Origin: Brevibacterium permense
Lineage (GTDB): Bacteria > Actinomycetota > Actinomycetes > Actinomycetales > Brevibacteriaceae
Assembly (NCBI RefSeq): GCF_025506275.1
Contig: NZ_QYCP01000074.1
Location: 1-63,290, forward strand
DNA length: 63,290 nucleotides
Reading direction: 5' to 3'
The position numbers were made by a program, and so were the translations under genes. This document shows, piece by piece, positions 1-7,001 of this stretch; within the stretch, counting starts at the first letter, position 1; each line of letters begins with the position of its first letter. The notes beneath the pieces were generated by a model. It worked only from the letters and a program-made list of their open reading frames with translations. It was not told where the DNA came from and did not search any database.

Positions 1-46
1 TTGCCGGGGCGGGCGGGCTGCGCACGAGGCGCGATCGCGGAAGGCC

Positions 47-1375
47 TCAGACGCGGATGATCTCACGCGGGAAATGGGTGAACGGTTCGCAGCCGGTGTC
101 GGTGATGAGCACCGGTTCCGACAGCTCGATTCCGTAGCCGTTCATCCACATTCCGCCGATGAGGTGGAAGGTCATTCCCGCTTCGAGGATCTGATCGTCC
201 TCGGTGCGGATCGAGATCGTCCGCTCGCCCCAGTCGGGCGGGTAGCCGATCCCGATCGAGTAGCCCAGGCGGCTGGGTTTCTCCAGGCCTGACAGAGCCA
301 GCACTCGATTCCAGGTGCGGGCGAGTTCCGCGGTGGGCACCTCGGGGGCGGCGACGTCGAGAACCGCGGTCAGCGCCTCGGCGACCACGCCTTCAAGGCG
401 GACGAGCTCCTGCTTCGGTCGCCCGGTCACCGCGGTGCGAGCCAGCGGAACATGGTAGCGGCGGTGGACTCCGGCGAGTTCGATGCTCACCGATTCGTCG
501 CGTTCGAACTTCCGATCTGTCCAGCTCAGATGCGGGGTGTCCGCGCTTTCGCCGGTGGGCATGAGAGGGACGATCGAGGGGTAGTCGCCCCAGACCCCGT
601 CGCCGCCTCTGGTCTGGGCTTCGGAGATCGCGGCCGCCACTTCGTTCTGGCCGACGCCGACGCCGATCGTGCCCAGTGCCGCGTCCATGGCAGCGGTGGT
701 CACCTTCGCGGCCTTGCGCATGAGCGCGATCTCCGCCGGAGATTTGATCGCGCGGATCCAGTTGACGAGTTCGAAGGAGTCGACGAGGCGCCATTCGGGC
801 ACGCCGTTGACCAGCGCCCGGAAGGCACGTGGGGAGAAGAAATGCGAATCCATCTCGACGCCGACCGGAGACGTGGAGGCGCGGGCGACCTCCCACCGTT
901 GGCGCAGGGCGAAGGCGACCCAGTCGAAGGGGTGGATATGCGGACGCTGAACATACCGTTCGGGATAGCCGACGATGTCCTCCGGTGGCAGCCAGGAAGT
1001 GTGCGAGGCTCCCCGCGCGTCCATATCGCGCATGAACAGCGTCATGGGTCCCGACGACGGCACAAAGAGCAGCTGCGGGGTGTAGAAGGACCACGCGTTG
1101 TAGCCGGTGAGGTAGTAGATGTTCGCCGGGTCGGTGACGATGAGCGCGGCCAAGCCCTGGTCGACCATCCGGTTGCGCACCGAGGCGATCCGCCCGAGGT
1201 ACTCCTCGGCGCTGAACGACAGTTCGTTCGCGCCGATCGTATCGACCTCGCCGGGAACCGGCTGCGGCCGCGCCTTGACTTCTTTGCCGGCCTGCCCCTG
1301 CTCGGCTCCGGGACGCATCCCGTGCACGTCCGGGCGATTGTCGTCGCCGCCGTAGAACAGCTCACCCTCATTCAT
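47..1375 (-). CDS. doeA: Ectoine hydrolase-like M24-family protein (DoeA/EutD)
   Basis: About 442 residues with the creatinase N-domain followed by an M24 'pita-bread' domain. DoeA opens the ectoine ring to N-acetyl-diaminobutyrate in ectoine breakdown. Features recalled for DoeA are visible: YLTGYNAWSFY near the N-terminus, a GDYPSIVPLMPTGE stretch, ELAGVHRRYH and GYPPDWGE. The metal-binding Asp residues of aminopeptidase P are not at the expected places (IELAG and VPLART replace the usual DxG and sDitRT), so it should be a metal-independent, creatinase-like hydrolase. I chose the ATG at 1375; an upstream in-frame TTG at 1411 overlaps a Crp-like site and is less likely. It is divergent from an Lrp-type regulator and a class III aminotransferase, which fits an amino-acid or ectoine catabolic module. 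A generic Xaa-Pro peptidase is the main alternative. Confidence 0.75.
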   Translation of the reverse strand: MNEGELFYGGDDNRPDVHGMRPGAEQGQAGKEVKARPQPVPGEVDTIGANELSFSAEEYLGRIASVRNRMVDQGLAALIVTDPANIYYLTGYNAWSFYTPQLLFVPSSGPMTLFMRDMDARGASHTSWLPPEDIVGYPERYVQRPHIHPFDWVAFALRQRWEVARASTSPVGVEMDSHFFSPRAFRALVNGVPEWRLVDSFELVNWIRAIKSPAEIALMRKAAKVTTAAMDAALGTIGVGVGQNEVAAAISEAQTRGGDGVWGDYPSIVPLMPTGESADTPHLSWTDRKFERDESVSIELAGVHRRYHVPLARTAVTGRPKQELVRLEGVVAEALTAVLDVAAPEVPTAELARTWNRVLALSGLEKPSRLGYSIGIGYPPDWGERTISIRTEDDQILEAGMTFHLIGGMWMNGYGIELSEPVLITDTGCEPFTHFPREIIRV

Positions 1376-1386
1376 GATCCCAGTGT

Positions 1387-1402
1387 GGTGATCTCTCTCA
1401 CA
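1387..1402 (-). promoter_or_regulatory. Crp/GlxR-like site upstream of doeA
   Basis: Read on the minus strand this is TGTGA-GAGAGA-TCACC, close to the Crp/GlxR consensus TGTGA-N6-TCACA. It ends 11 bases before the doeA ATG, too far out to be only a Shine-Dalgarno sequence. The 14-bp core GTGAGAGAGATCAC is identical to the site in front of deaD (6985-7000). Binding by a Crp-family protein is inference. Confidence 0.45.
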
Positions 1403-1709
1403 TACTGTCAATCACTGTCGATGCGCGTGTTGTCGACGGTCTGCCGATCCGCGCGCCTGCGGGGATCCGCGGGCTTTCGCAACGGCGATTCGCAGTCCTT
1501 CACAACAGGGATATGGACGACTGCCGACGCCGGTCCCAGGCGATCCTCCAACCGCCACTTCGGGTGGTCGGCGAACGACGGATTCGGGTGGTTGCCAGCG
1601 GCGTTTGCAGGTGGTTGCCATCGGCGGATCCGGGTGTTGAGGCAACGGCACTTGGCGCGGATACCCGTCGGCCGCCTCGGCGATATTGACGAATCCAGAA
1701 CCAAAAATT

Positions 1710-1725
1710 TTCAGTTTCGACTGAA
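1710..1725. promoter_or_regulatory. Inverted repeat, candidate Lrp/AsnC operator
   Basis: TTCAGTTTCGACTGAA is a perfect 6-bp-arm inverted repeat with a TTCG centre, in the only AT-rich stretch between the divergent doeA and Lrp genes, about 75 bases before the Lrp start. Its position suits an autoregulatory operator for the neighbouring Lrp-family protein. Confidence 0.4.
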
Positions 1726-1799
1726 TTCGCATGCACAACAGCGCATTTCAGCAGATTCGGTGATAGATTGTCCTGAGACGCACATCACGGAGGTGAAGA

Positions 1800-2285
1800 A
1801 TGGACCCGCTTCTGCCGAACGGCAGCGGTTCCCGATTGGGGAATCTCGACGAGAAGTCTAAGGCGATCATCGTCGAGCTGCAGCACGACGGAAGGAAATC
1901 CTATTCGGCCATCGGCAAGTCCGTCGGCCTGTCCGAGGCCGCCGTGCGCCAGCGGGTGTCGCGGCTCATCGATTCGGGCGTCATGGAGATCGTCGCCGTG
2001 ACCGACCCGTTGAGTCTGGGATTCGCGCGGCAGGCGATGGTGGGGCTCAAGGTCCGCGGGGACATCTCCGCGGTCGCCGAGAAGCTGCACGACTATGACG
2101 AGATCGACTACCTCGTCGTCACCGCCGGTTCGTTCGACCTCCTGGTCGAGATCGTGTGTGAATCGGATCGGCATCTGATCGAGTTCGTCAATGAGGAGCT
2201 CCGCTCGATCGATGCCGTCGTGGATACGGAGCTCTTCATGTACCTCTCACTCGAAAAGCAGAAATACAACTGGGGGACGCGATGA
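1800..2285 (+). CDS. Lrp/AsnC-family transcriptional regulator
   Basis: 161 residues, normal length for the family. An N-terminal winged helix-turn-helix (about residues 17-65, with SYSAIGKSVGLSEAAVRQRV as the recognition region) is followed by a RAM/AsnC ligand-binding domain (about 75-150). The ATG at 1800 follows a strong GGAGGTG ribosome-binding site. The stop codon overlaps the ATG of the downstream aminotransferase (ATGA), so the two are translationally coupled. By location it probably senses an amino-acid-like ligand and controls the aminotransferase and perhaps the divergent doeA; Halomonas DoeX is a known AsnC/Lrp regulator of ectoine breakdown, which is consistent. Confidence 0.88.
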   Translation: MDPLLPNGSGSRLGNLDEKSKAIIVELQHDGRKSYSAIGKSVGLSEAAVRQRVSRLIDSGVMEIVAVTDPLSLGFARQAMVGLKVRGDISAVAEKLHDYDEIDYLVVTAGSFDLLVEIVCESDRHLIEFVNEELRSIDAVVDTELFMYLSLEKQKYNWGTR

Positions 2286-3673
2286 CAGACAATGTCACTA
2301 GAGCCGGCACTCCTTACCAGGATGCCATCCGCAACAACGTGTGGATGCACATGTCACCACACCAAGCACTGTTCAACGGTGGTGAGGCGCCGGTCATCGT
2401 ACGCGGCGAGGGTCACCACATCTTCGACGACAAGGGCAAGAAGTACCTCGACGGTCTCGCCGGCCTGTTCACCGTTCAGGTGGGGCACGGTCGTGAGCAG
2501 ATCGCGAAGGCGATGTATGACCAGACGCTGAAGCTGCCGTTCATGCCGCTGTGGTCGTACGCCCACCCGCAGGCGATCGAGGTCTCGGAACGTCTGGCCA
2601 GCTATGCGCCGGGCGATCTCAACCGGGTCTTCCTCACCTCCGGCGGCGGCGACTCGGTCGAGTCGGCCATGAAGCTGGCGAAGAACTACTTCAAGCTCGT
2701 CGGCAAGCCCGGCAAGCACAAGATCATCTCGCGGGCCACCGCCTACCACGGCACGCCGCACGGTGCGCTGTCGGTGACCTCGCTGCCGGGTCTGCGTGAG
2801 CAGTTCGCTCCGCTGGTCCCTGGTGCGCACAAGGTACCGAACACGAACTTCTACCGGGCACCTGAGCACCTCGCCCACGATGAAAAGGCCTTCGGCCGCT
2901 GGGCCGCCGACCGCATCGGTGAGGCCATCGAGTTCGAAGGTGCCGACTCCGTGGCCGCCGTCTTCCTCGAGCCCGTGCAGAACTCCGGCGGCTGCTTCCC
3001 GCCGCCTCCCGGATACTTCGAGCGGGTCCGCGAGATCTGCGACGAGTACGATGTGCTGTTGGTCTCGGACGAGACGATCTGCGCCTATGGTCGCATCGGC
3101 GACATGTTCGCCTGCAACGACTTCGGCTATGTTCCCGACATCATCACCTCGGCCAAGGGCATCACCTCCGGCTATGCACCGCTGGGTGCGATGATCGCCT
3201 CCGATCGGCTCTTCGAGCCCTTCGGCCCCGGCGGAGACGAGACCTTCTACCACGGCTACACCTTCGGCGGTCACCCCGTCGCCTGTGCCGCGGCGATGGC
3301 GAACTTCGACGTCTTCGAAGAGGAGAAGCTCAACGACCACGTGCACGAGAATGCTGCGGCGTTCAAGTTCACGCTCGAGAAGCTCAAGGACCTGCCGATC
3401 GTCGGTGACGTCCGCGGTGAGGGATTCTTCTACGGAATCGAACTCGTCAAGGACAAGGATACGAAGGAATCGTTCACCGAAGAGGAGTCCGAGCGGATTC
3501 TCAAGAACTTCGTGTCGGCGAAGATGTACGAGAGCGGTCTGTACTGTCGCGCCGACGACCGTGGCGACCCGGTCATCCAGCTCTCGCCTCCGCTGACCGT
3601 CGGTCAGAACGAGTTCGACGAGATGGAGCAGATCATCCGCGGCGTCCTGCAGGAAGCCTGGACTATGTTCTGA
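2282..3673 (+). CDS. Class III PLP-dependent aminotransferase
   Basis: 463 residues, full length for the omega-aminotransferase (class III) family. The PLP lysine is K292 in TSAKGITSGY, and D263 in VSDETICAYGR is the residue expected to contact the pyridine nitrogen. GGDSVESAMKLAKNY is the cofactor phosphate region. Family members move the distal amino group of putrescine, GABA, beta-alanine or diaminobutyrate to pyruvate or 2-oxoglutarate. Co-transcription with the Lrp regulator and divergence from an ectoine-hydrolase-like gene make a diaminobutyrate (DoeD-like) role possible, but putrescine or another omega-amino acid is equally open. The gene ends TGACCCCAA and is followed by a large palindrome. 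Confidence 0.85.
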   Translation: MTDNVTRAGTPYQDAIRNNVWMHMSPHQALFNGGEAPVIVRGEGHHIFDDKGKKYLDGLAGLFTVQVGHGREQIAKAMYDQTLKLPFMPLWSYAHPQAIEVSERLASYAPGDLNRVFLTSGGGDSVESAMKLAKNYFKLVGKPGKHKIISRATAYHGTPHGALSVTSLPGLREQFAPLVPGAHKVPNTNFYRAPEHLAHDEKAFGRWAADRIGEAIEFEGADSVAAVFLEPVQNSGGCFPPPPGYFERVREICDEYDVLLVSDETICAYGRIGDMFACNDFGYVPDIITSAKGITSGYAPLGAMIASDRLFEPFGPGGDETFYHGYTFGGHPVACAAAMANFDVFEEEKLNDHVHENAAAFKFTLEKLKDLPIVGDVRGEGFFYGIELVKDKDTKESFTEEESERILKNFVSAKMYESGLYCRADDRGDPVIQLSPPLTVGQNEFDEMEQIIRGVLQEAWTMF

Positions 3674-3682
3674 CCCCAATTG

Positions 3683-3738
3683 CTACCTGACGGCGGCCCA
3701 GAAACCTCGCGCGAGGTTGCTGGGCCGCCGTCAGGTAG
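3683..3738. repeat. 56-bp palindromic element, copy 1
   Basis: Two 28-bp arms with no spacer, beginning CTACCTGACGGCGGCCCAG and ending with its reverse complement. One arm mismatch (A versus C at arm position 20). The innermost bases read CTCGC/GCGAG where copy 2 has CTGGC/GCCAG, so the stem pairing is kept although the sequence changed. It lies between two convergent stop codons (aminotransferase at 3671-3673, YibE/F gene at 3753) and could act as a bidirectional terminator; there is no T-tract. Confidence 0.85.
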
Positions 3739-3752
3739 TTCCGGGGCGAAGT

Positions 3753-5072
3753 TCAGCGGTTCTGGTCGCGTTCACGGGCCTCGCGACGGGTCACCGGCGG
3801 CCGTTCCTCCGTGGGGTCGGCAGCCGTGATCGTGCCTGGGTCCGCAGCCGTGATCGCGTCTGGCGCAGAAACGGATCCGGTGGGCCGCCTCGGCGGGCGC
3901 ACTCCCGATTGCACCACGAGGACACCGAGTCCGGTCGTCAGCGGAATCGCGATGACCAGACCGATCGAGCACACGAGGATGCTCACCACCTCGACAGACA
4001 TGTCTCCTAGCGTGAACGTGTCGAACAGCGGCTGATCGTGTGCGGAGACAATGATGAGCGTCATCAGCGCCGAGCCCACATACGCGAACGTGATCGTATA
4101 GACGGTCGAGGCGATATGGTCACGCCCGATGCGCATCGCCCGGGAGAACAGTTGACCGGGTTTCATCTCCGGGGCAGCGGCTGCCAGCTCCCACACCGCC
4201 GAGGCCTGCGTGATCGTGACGTCGTTGAGCACTCCGAGTCCGGTGATGAGGATCGCGCACACGATGATGTCGGTCATGCCCAGATCGGTCGTATCGACCA
4301 GCAGGTACCCGTCCTCCGAGTAGGCGATTCCCAGATTCGCCCAGGACGTCATCCACGCACCGAGGATGCCCGTGATGATGATGCCGAGCACCGTTCCGAA
4401 CAGCGCCGTCGACGTTCGCGCCGAGATTCCGTGTGCCAGGTAGAGCGCGATGACCATGATCAGGCTCGCAGAGACCATGGCCACCAGCACCGGCGGTTTG
4501 CCGTCGAGCATCGCCGGGAGCATGAAGACGAACAGCACGGCACCGGCGAATCCGAGTCCGATCAGTGCGCGCAGTCCCCGCAGACCGGCGACGAGGAGGA
4601 CGACGATCGCGTAGATGATCGCCAGGGCGAGCATCGGGACGTTGCGGTCGAAATCGATGAACACGTAGTCGGTGCCCATCTCCGCCCGGTCCGGTGACTG
4701 CGTGAAGTCGAGGACCTTGATCGTGTCTCCGACATCGACGCCGGCCTTGGCCGCGTCGGGGGTGACGTAGAGGCTGCCTTCCTGTCCGTTCGCCTCCACG
4801 GTGTACGTCGTGCAGTCGGCGCGGACCATCGGGTCCGTCTCCCCCGGGTCGCAGTCCGAAGCGTCGACGGCGGTGACGGTGACCTTCGTGTCGGTGGTCC
4901 CCTCGGCCGCGTTCGTCGTCGGACCGCCACCGGGCAGGTCCTTGTCCGGTCCCGACGGCCACAGAACGAAGAGTCCGGCGATCGTGACGACGATGAGCGG
5001 GACGAGGCAGGCGAGCATGATCAGGCGAACCTTCGGCGAGGCCTTCGGTTCGTGTGCGGACGTCATATGCAT
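3753..5072 (-). CDS. YibE/F-like family membrane protein
   Basis: 439 residues. One N-terminal membrane segment (about residues 17-40), an extracytoplasmic segment of about 110 residues, then about seven further hydrophobic helices (from roughly residue 146 to 385) and a charged tail rich in Arg/Glu. The pattern and motifs such as GLGVLNDVTITQASAVWEL match the YibE/F family, whose biochemical role is unknown. It stands alone and is bracketed by two copies of the 56-bp palindrome, so it is probably an independent transcription unit. Confidence 0.82.
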   Translation of the reverse strand: MHMTSAHEPKASPKVRLIMLACLVPLIVVTIAGLFVLWPSGPDKDLPGGGPTTNAAEGTTDTKVTVTAVDASDCDPGETDPMVRADCTTYTVEANGQEGSLYVTPDAAKAGVDVGDTIKVLDFTQSPDRAEMGTDYVFIDFDRNVPMLALAIIYAIVVLLVAGLRGLRALIGLGFAGAVLFVFMLPAMLDGKPPVLVAMVSASLIMVIALYLAHGISARTSTALFGTVLGIIITGILGAWMTSWANLGIAYSEDGYLLVDTTDLGMTDIIVCAILITGLGVLNDVTITQASAVWELAAAAPEMKPGQLFSRAMRIGRDHIASTVYTITFAYVGSALMTLIIVSAHDQPLFDTFTLGDMSVEVVSILVCSIGLVIAIPLTTGLGVLVVQSGVRPPRRPTGSVSAPDAITAADPGTITAADPTEERPPVTRREARERDQNR

Positions 5073-5170
5073 GGCGGTCCTTCAGGGACGGCCGACCGGA
5101 AAGATGCGGGGCGGTCGACCAGGGCGGAATGGAGGCTGGTGCTCACCGAGGCGGCCAGCCATTATCAAAA

Positions 5171-5226
5171 CTACCTGACGGCGGCCCAGCAACCTGGCGC
5201 CAGGTTGCTGGGCCGCCGTCAGGTAG
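5171..5226. repeat. 56-bp palindromic element, copy 2 (perfect)
   Basis: A perfect palindrome of two 28-bp arms without a loop. It lies 9 bases beyond the stop codon of glyS (minus strand), whose end reads TGACCCCAAC before the palindrome, the same flank as copies 1 and 3. It sits between the start of the YibE/F gene and the end of glyS and probably terminates glyS transcription. Confidence 0.88.
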
Positions 5227-5235
5227 TAGTTGGGG

Positions 5236-6618
5236 TCAGGCTCCGGCGAGGTGGTCGGCCAGGTACTTCTCCACCTGATCGATGCTCACGCGTTCCTGGC
5301 TCATGTCATCACGCTTGCGGATCGTCACTGCCTGATCATCGAGGGTGTCGAAGTCGACGGTGATGCACAGCGGCGTTCCGATTTCGTCCTGGCGACGGTA
5401 GCGACGGCCGATGGCGCCGGCATCGTCGAAGTCGATGTTCCAACGTCGACGCAGCGTCGCAGCGAGATCCTTCGCCGCCGGCGTCAGCTTCTCGTTGCGG
5501 CTCAACGGCAGCACCGCAGCCTTGACCGGAGCCAGGCGAGGGTCAAGCTTGAGCACGACGCGCTTATCGACGCCGCCCTTCGTGTTCGGCGCCTCGTCCT
5601 CGCTGTAGGCCTCGACGAGGAAGGCCATCATCGACCGGGTCAGGCCGAAGGAGGGTTCGATGACATACGGAGTGTAGCGGTCTCCGCTGGCCTGGTCGAA
5701 GTACTGCAGCTTCGCTCCCGAGACTTCGGTGTGGGTGCCGAGGTCGTAGTCGGTGCGGTTGGCCACACCCATCAGCTCGCCCCACTCGGACCCTTGGAAG
5801 CCGAAGCGGTATTCGATGTCGATGGTGCCCGCCGAGTAGTGCGCACGGTCCTCGGCGGGAACGTCGAGGCGGCGGACGTTGTCCTCGGAGATTCCGAGAT
5901 CGAGGAACCAGGACCAGCAGTCTTCGACCCACTGCTTGTAGAAGTCGTCGGCCTCGTCCGGGTGGACGAAGTACTCGATCTCCATCTGCTCGAACTCGCG
6001 GGTGCGGAAGATGAAGTTGCCGGGGGTGATCTCATTGCGGAACGCCTTGCCGATCTGGCCGATGCCGAACGGCGGCTTCTTCCTGGCAGCGGTGAGCACA
6101 TTGTTGAAGTTCACGAAGATGCCCTGCGCGGTCTCCGGACGCAGGTAGTGGAGTCCGGCTTCGGAGTCGACGGGTCCGAGGAAGGTCTTGACCAGGCCGG
6201 AGAACTCCTGCGGCTCGGTCCACTGACCGCGGGTGCCGCAGTCGGGGCAGACGATATCGGCCATTCCGTTCTCCGGAGCCTTCTTGTTCTTCGCCTCATA
6301 CGCCTCGACGAGGTGGTCCTCGCGGTGGCGCTTGTGGCAGTTGAGGCACTCGATGAGAGGATCGACGAAGGTGGCGACGTGGCCGGAGGCTTCCCAGACC
6401 CGCTTGGGCAGGATGATCGAGGAGTCGAGGCCGACGACGTCTTCGCGACCGCGCACGAACTGCTGCCACCACTGGGCCTTAATGTTGTCCTTGAGCTCCA
6501 CGCCCAACGGCCCGTAGTCCCATGCCGAGCGGGAACCGCCGTAGATCTCTCCTGCTTGGAAGACGAATCCTCTGCGTTTGGCCAGGGCGATGACGGCATC
6601 CAACTTGGACTGTGCCAC
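5236..6618 (-). CDS. glyS: Glycyl-tRNA synthetase (dimeric, GlyQS type)
   Basis: 460 residues, the length of the single-chain bacterial/eukaryotic-type enzyme. It charges tRNA-Gly in the cytoplasm. Class II features: motif 2 around FRNEI within [20 protein letters not shown], and motif 3 in [11 protein letters not shown] CxxC pair (CLNCHKRH) and CPDCG form the likely zinc site. Start: GTG at 6618 (VAQSKLD) with a good AAGGAGAG ribosome-binding site; the longer open frame to 6756 adds 46 Arg-rich residues with no family support. No T-box leader is visible. Confidence 0.95.
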   Translation of the reverse strand: MAQSKLDAVIALAKRRGFVFQAGEIYGGSRSAWDYGPLGVELKDNIKAQWWQQFVRGREDVVGLDSSIILPKRVWEASGHVATFVDPLIECLNCHKRHREDHLVEAYEAKNKKAPENGMADIVCPDCGTRGQWTEPQEFSGLVKTFLGPVDSEAGLHYLRPETAQGIFVNFNNVLTAARKKPPFGIGQIGKAFRNEITPGNFIFRTREFEQMEIEYFVHPDEADDFYKQWVEDCWSWFLDLGISEDNVRRLDVPAEDRAHYSAGTIDIEYRFGFQGSEWGELMGVANRTDYDLGTHTEVSGAKLQYFDQASGDRYTPYVIEPSFGLTRSMMAFLVEAYSEDEAPNTKGGVDKRVVLKLDPRLAPVKAAVLPLSRNEKLTPAAKDLAATLRRRWNIDFDDAGAIGRRYRRQDEIGTPLCITVDFDTLDDQAVTIRKRDDMSQERVSIDQVEKYLADHLAGA

Positions 6619-7001
6619 TAGTTCTCTCCTTGTTTCAGTTCGCCGACGGCCGGCTGCCGTGGCTCGCAGGTACCAGCCTAACTGGTCACGCCGTCGCTTC
6701 CTCAACACCGACCCGACCCTCCCTGACTCCTGCCCTCGGCGACGGCAGGAGCCCACCGGAGGCGACTGATCTCACACTCGGATTCCCACTCCGGGGCCGC
6801 CTCGGCGAGGGTGTGGCATGTAGACTTGGGGTACACCCAAACCTTTCTCCGTACCGACGTCTTCACGTCTGTCCAAGCGAGTTCTTGGATCTCTACGGTT
6901 TCGGCCCAGATTGCTCACGATGATTGCACAAGCGGCCGCAGGGTAGATCGCCACTACAGTCATCTGCGATCAAGTGTGTGCCTACGTGAGAGAGATCACT
7001 C
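6619..7001. other. Divergent intergenic region glyS / deaD
   Basis: 383 bases with no gene. On the glyS side are a 15-bp inverted repeat ACCAG-CCTAA-CTGGT (6672-6686) and a hairpin with arms CTCCTGCC/GGCAGGAG (6727-6751). A copy of CCGCCTCGGCG lies at 6797-6807. On the deaD side a possible -10 box TAGACT (6821-6826) would give a leader of about 170 bases containing a small hairpin TCCAAG/CTTGGA (6872-6889). Long leaders are common for cold-shock RNA helicases. The region ends with a Crp-like site touching the deaD start. Confidence 0.5.
6985..7000 (+). promoter_or_regulatory. Crp/GlxR-like site abutting the deaD start codon
   Basis: CGTGA-GAGAGA-TCACT has the Crp-family architecture and shares its 14-bp core with the site upstream of doeA (1387-1402). 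It ends one base before the ATG at 7002, and its GAGAGAG part may double as the ribosome-binding site, so a bound protein or an RNA structure here could block translation initiation. Confidence 0.4.

Larger units (their letters stand above)
1376..1799. other. Divergent intergenic region doeA / Lrp regulator
   Basis: No convincing gene in 424 bases. It holds a Crp-like site (1387-1402), two near-identical 17-bp direct repeats with a 23-bp period (GGTGGTTGCCAKCGGCG at 1587-1603 and 1610-1626), a copy of the over-represented 11-mer CCGCCTCGGCG (1672-1682), an AT-rich patch with the inverted repeat TTCAGT-TTCG-ACTGAA (1710-1725), and the ribosome-binding site GGAGGTG just before the Lrp gene. Confidence 0.6.

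Noticed and set aside
1..46. Feature at the left edge
   Set aside because: Only 46 bases of GC-rich sequence before the doeA stop; nothing supportable.
5236..6756. 506-codon version of glyS, and a T-box leader
   Set aside because: The extra 46 residues are Arg-rich shadow; the GTG at 6618 has a good ribosome-binding site. The T-box consensus AGGGTGGNACCGCG was not found upstream.
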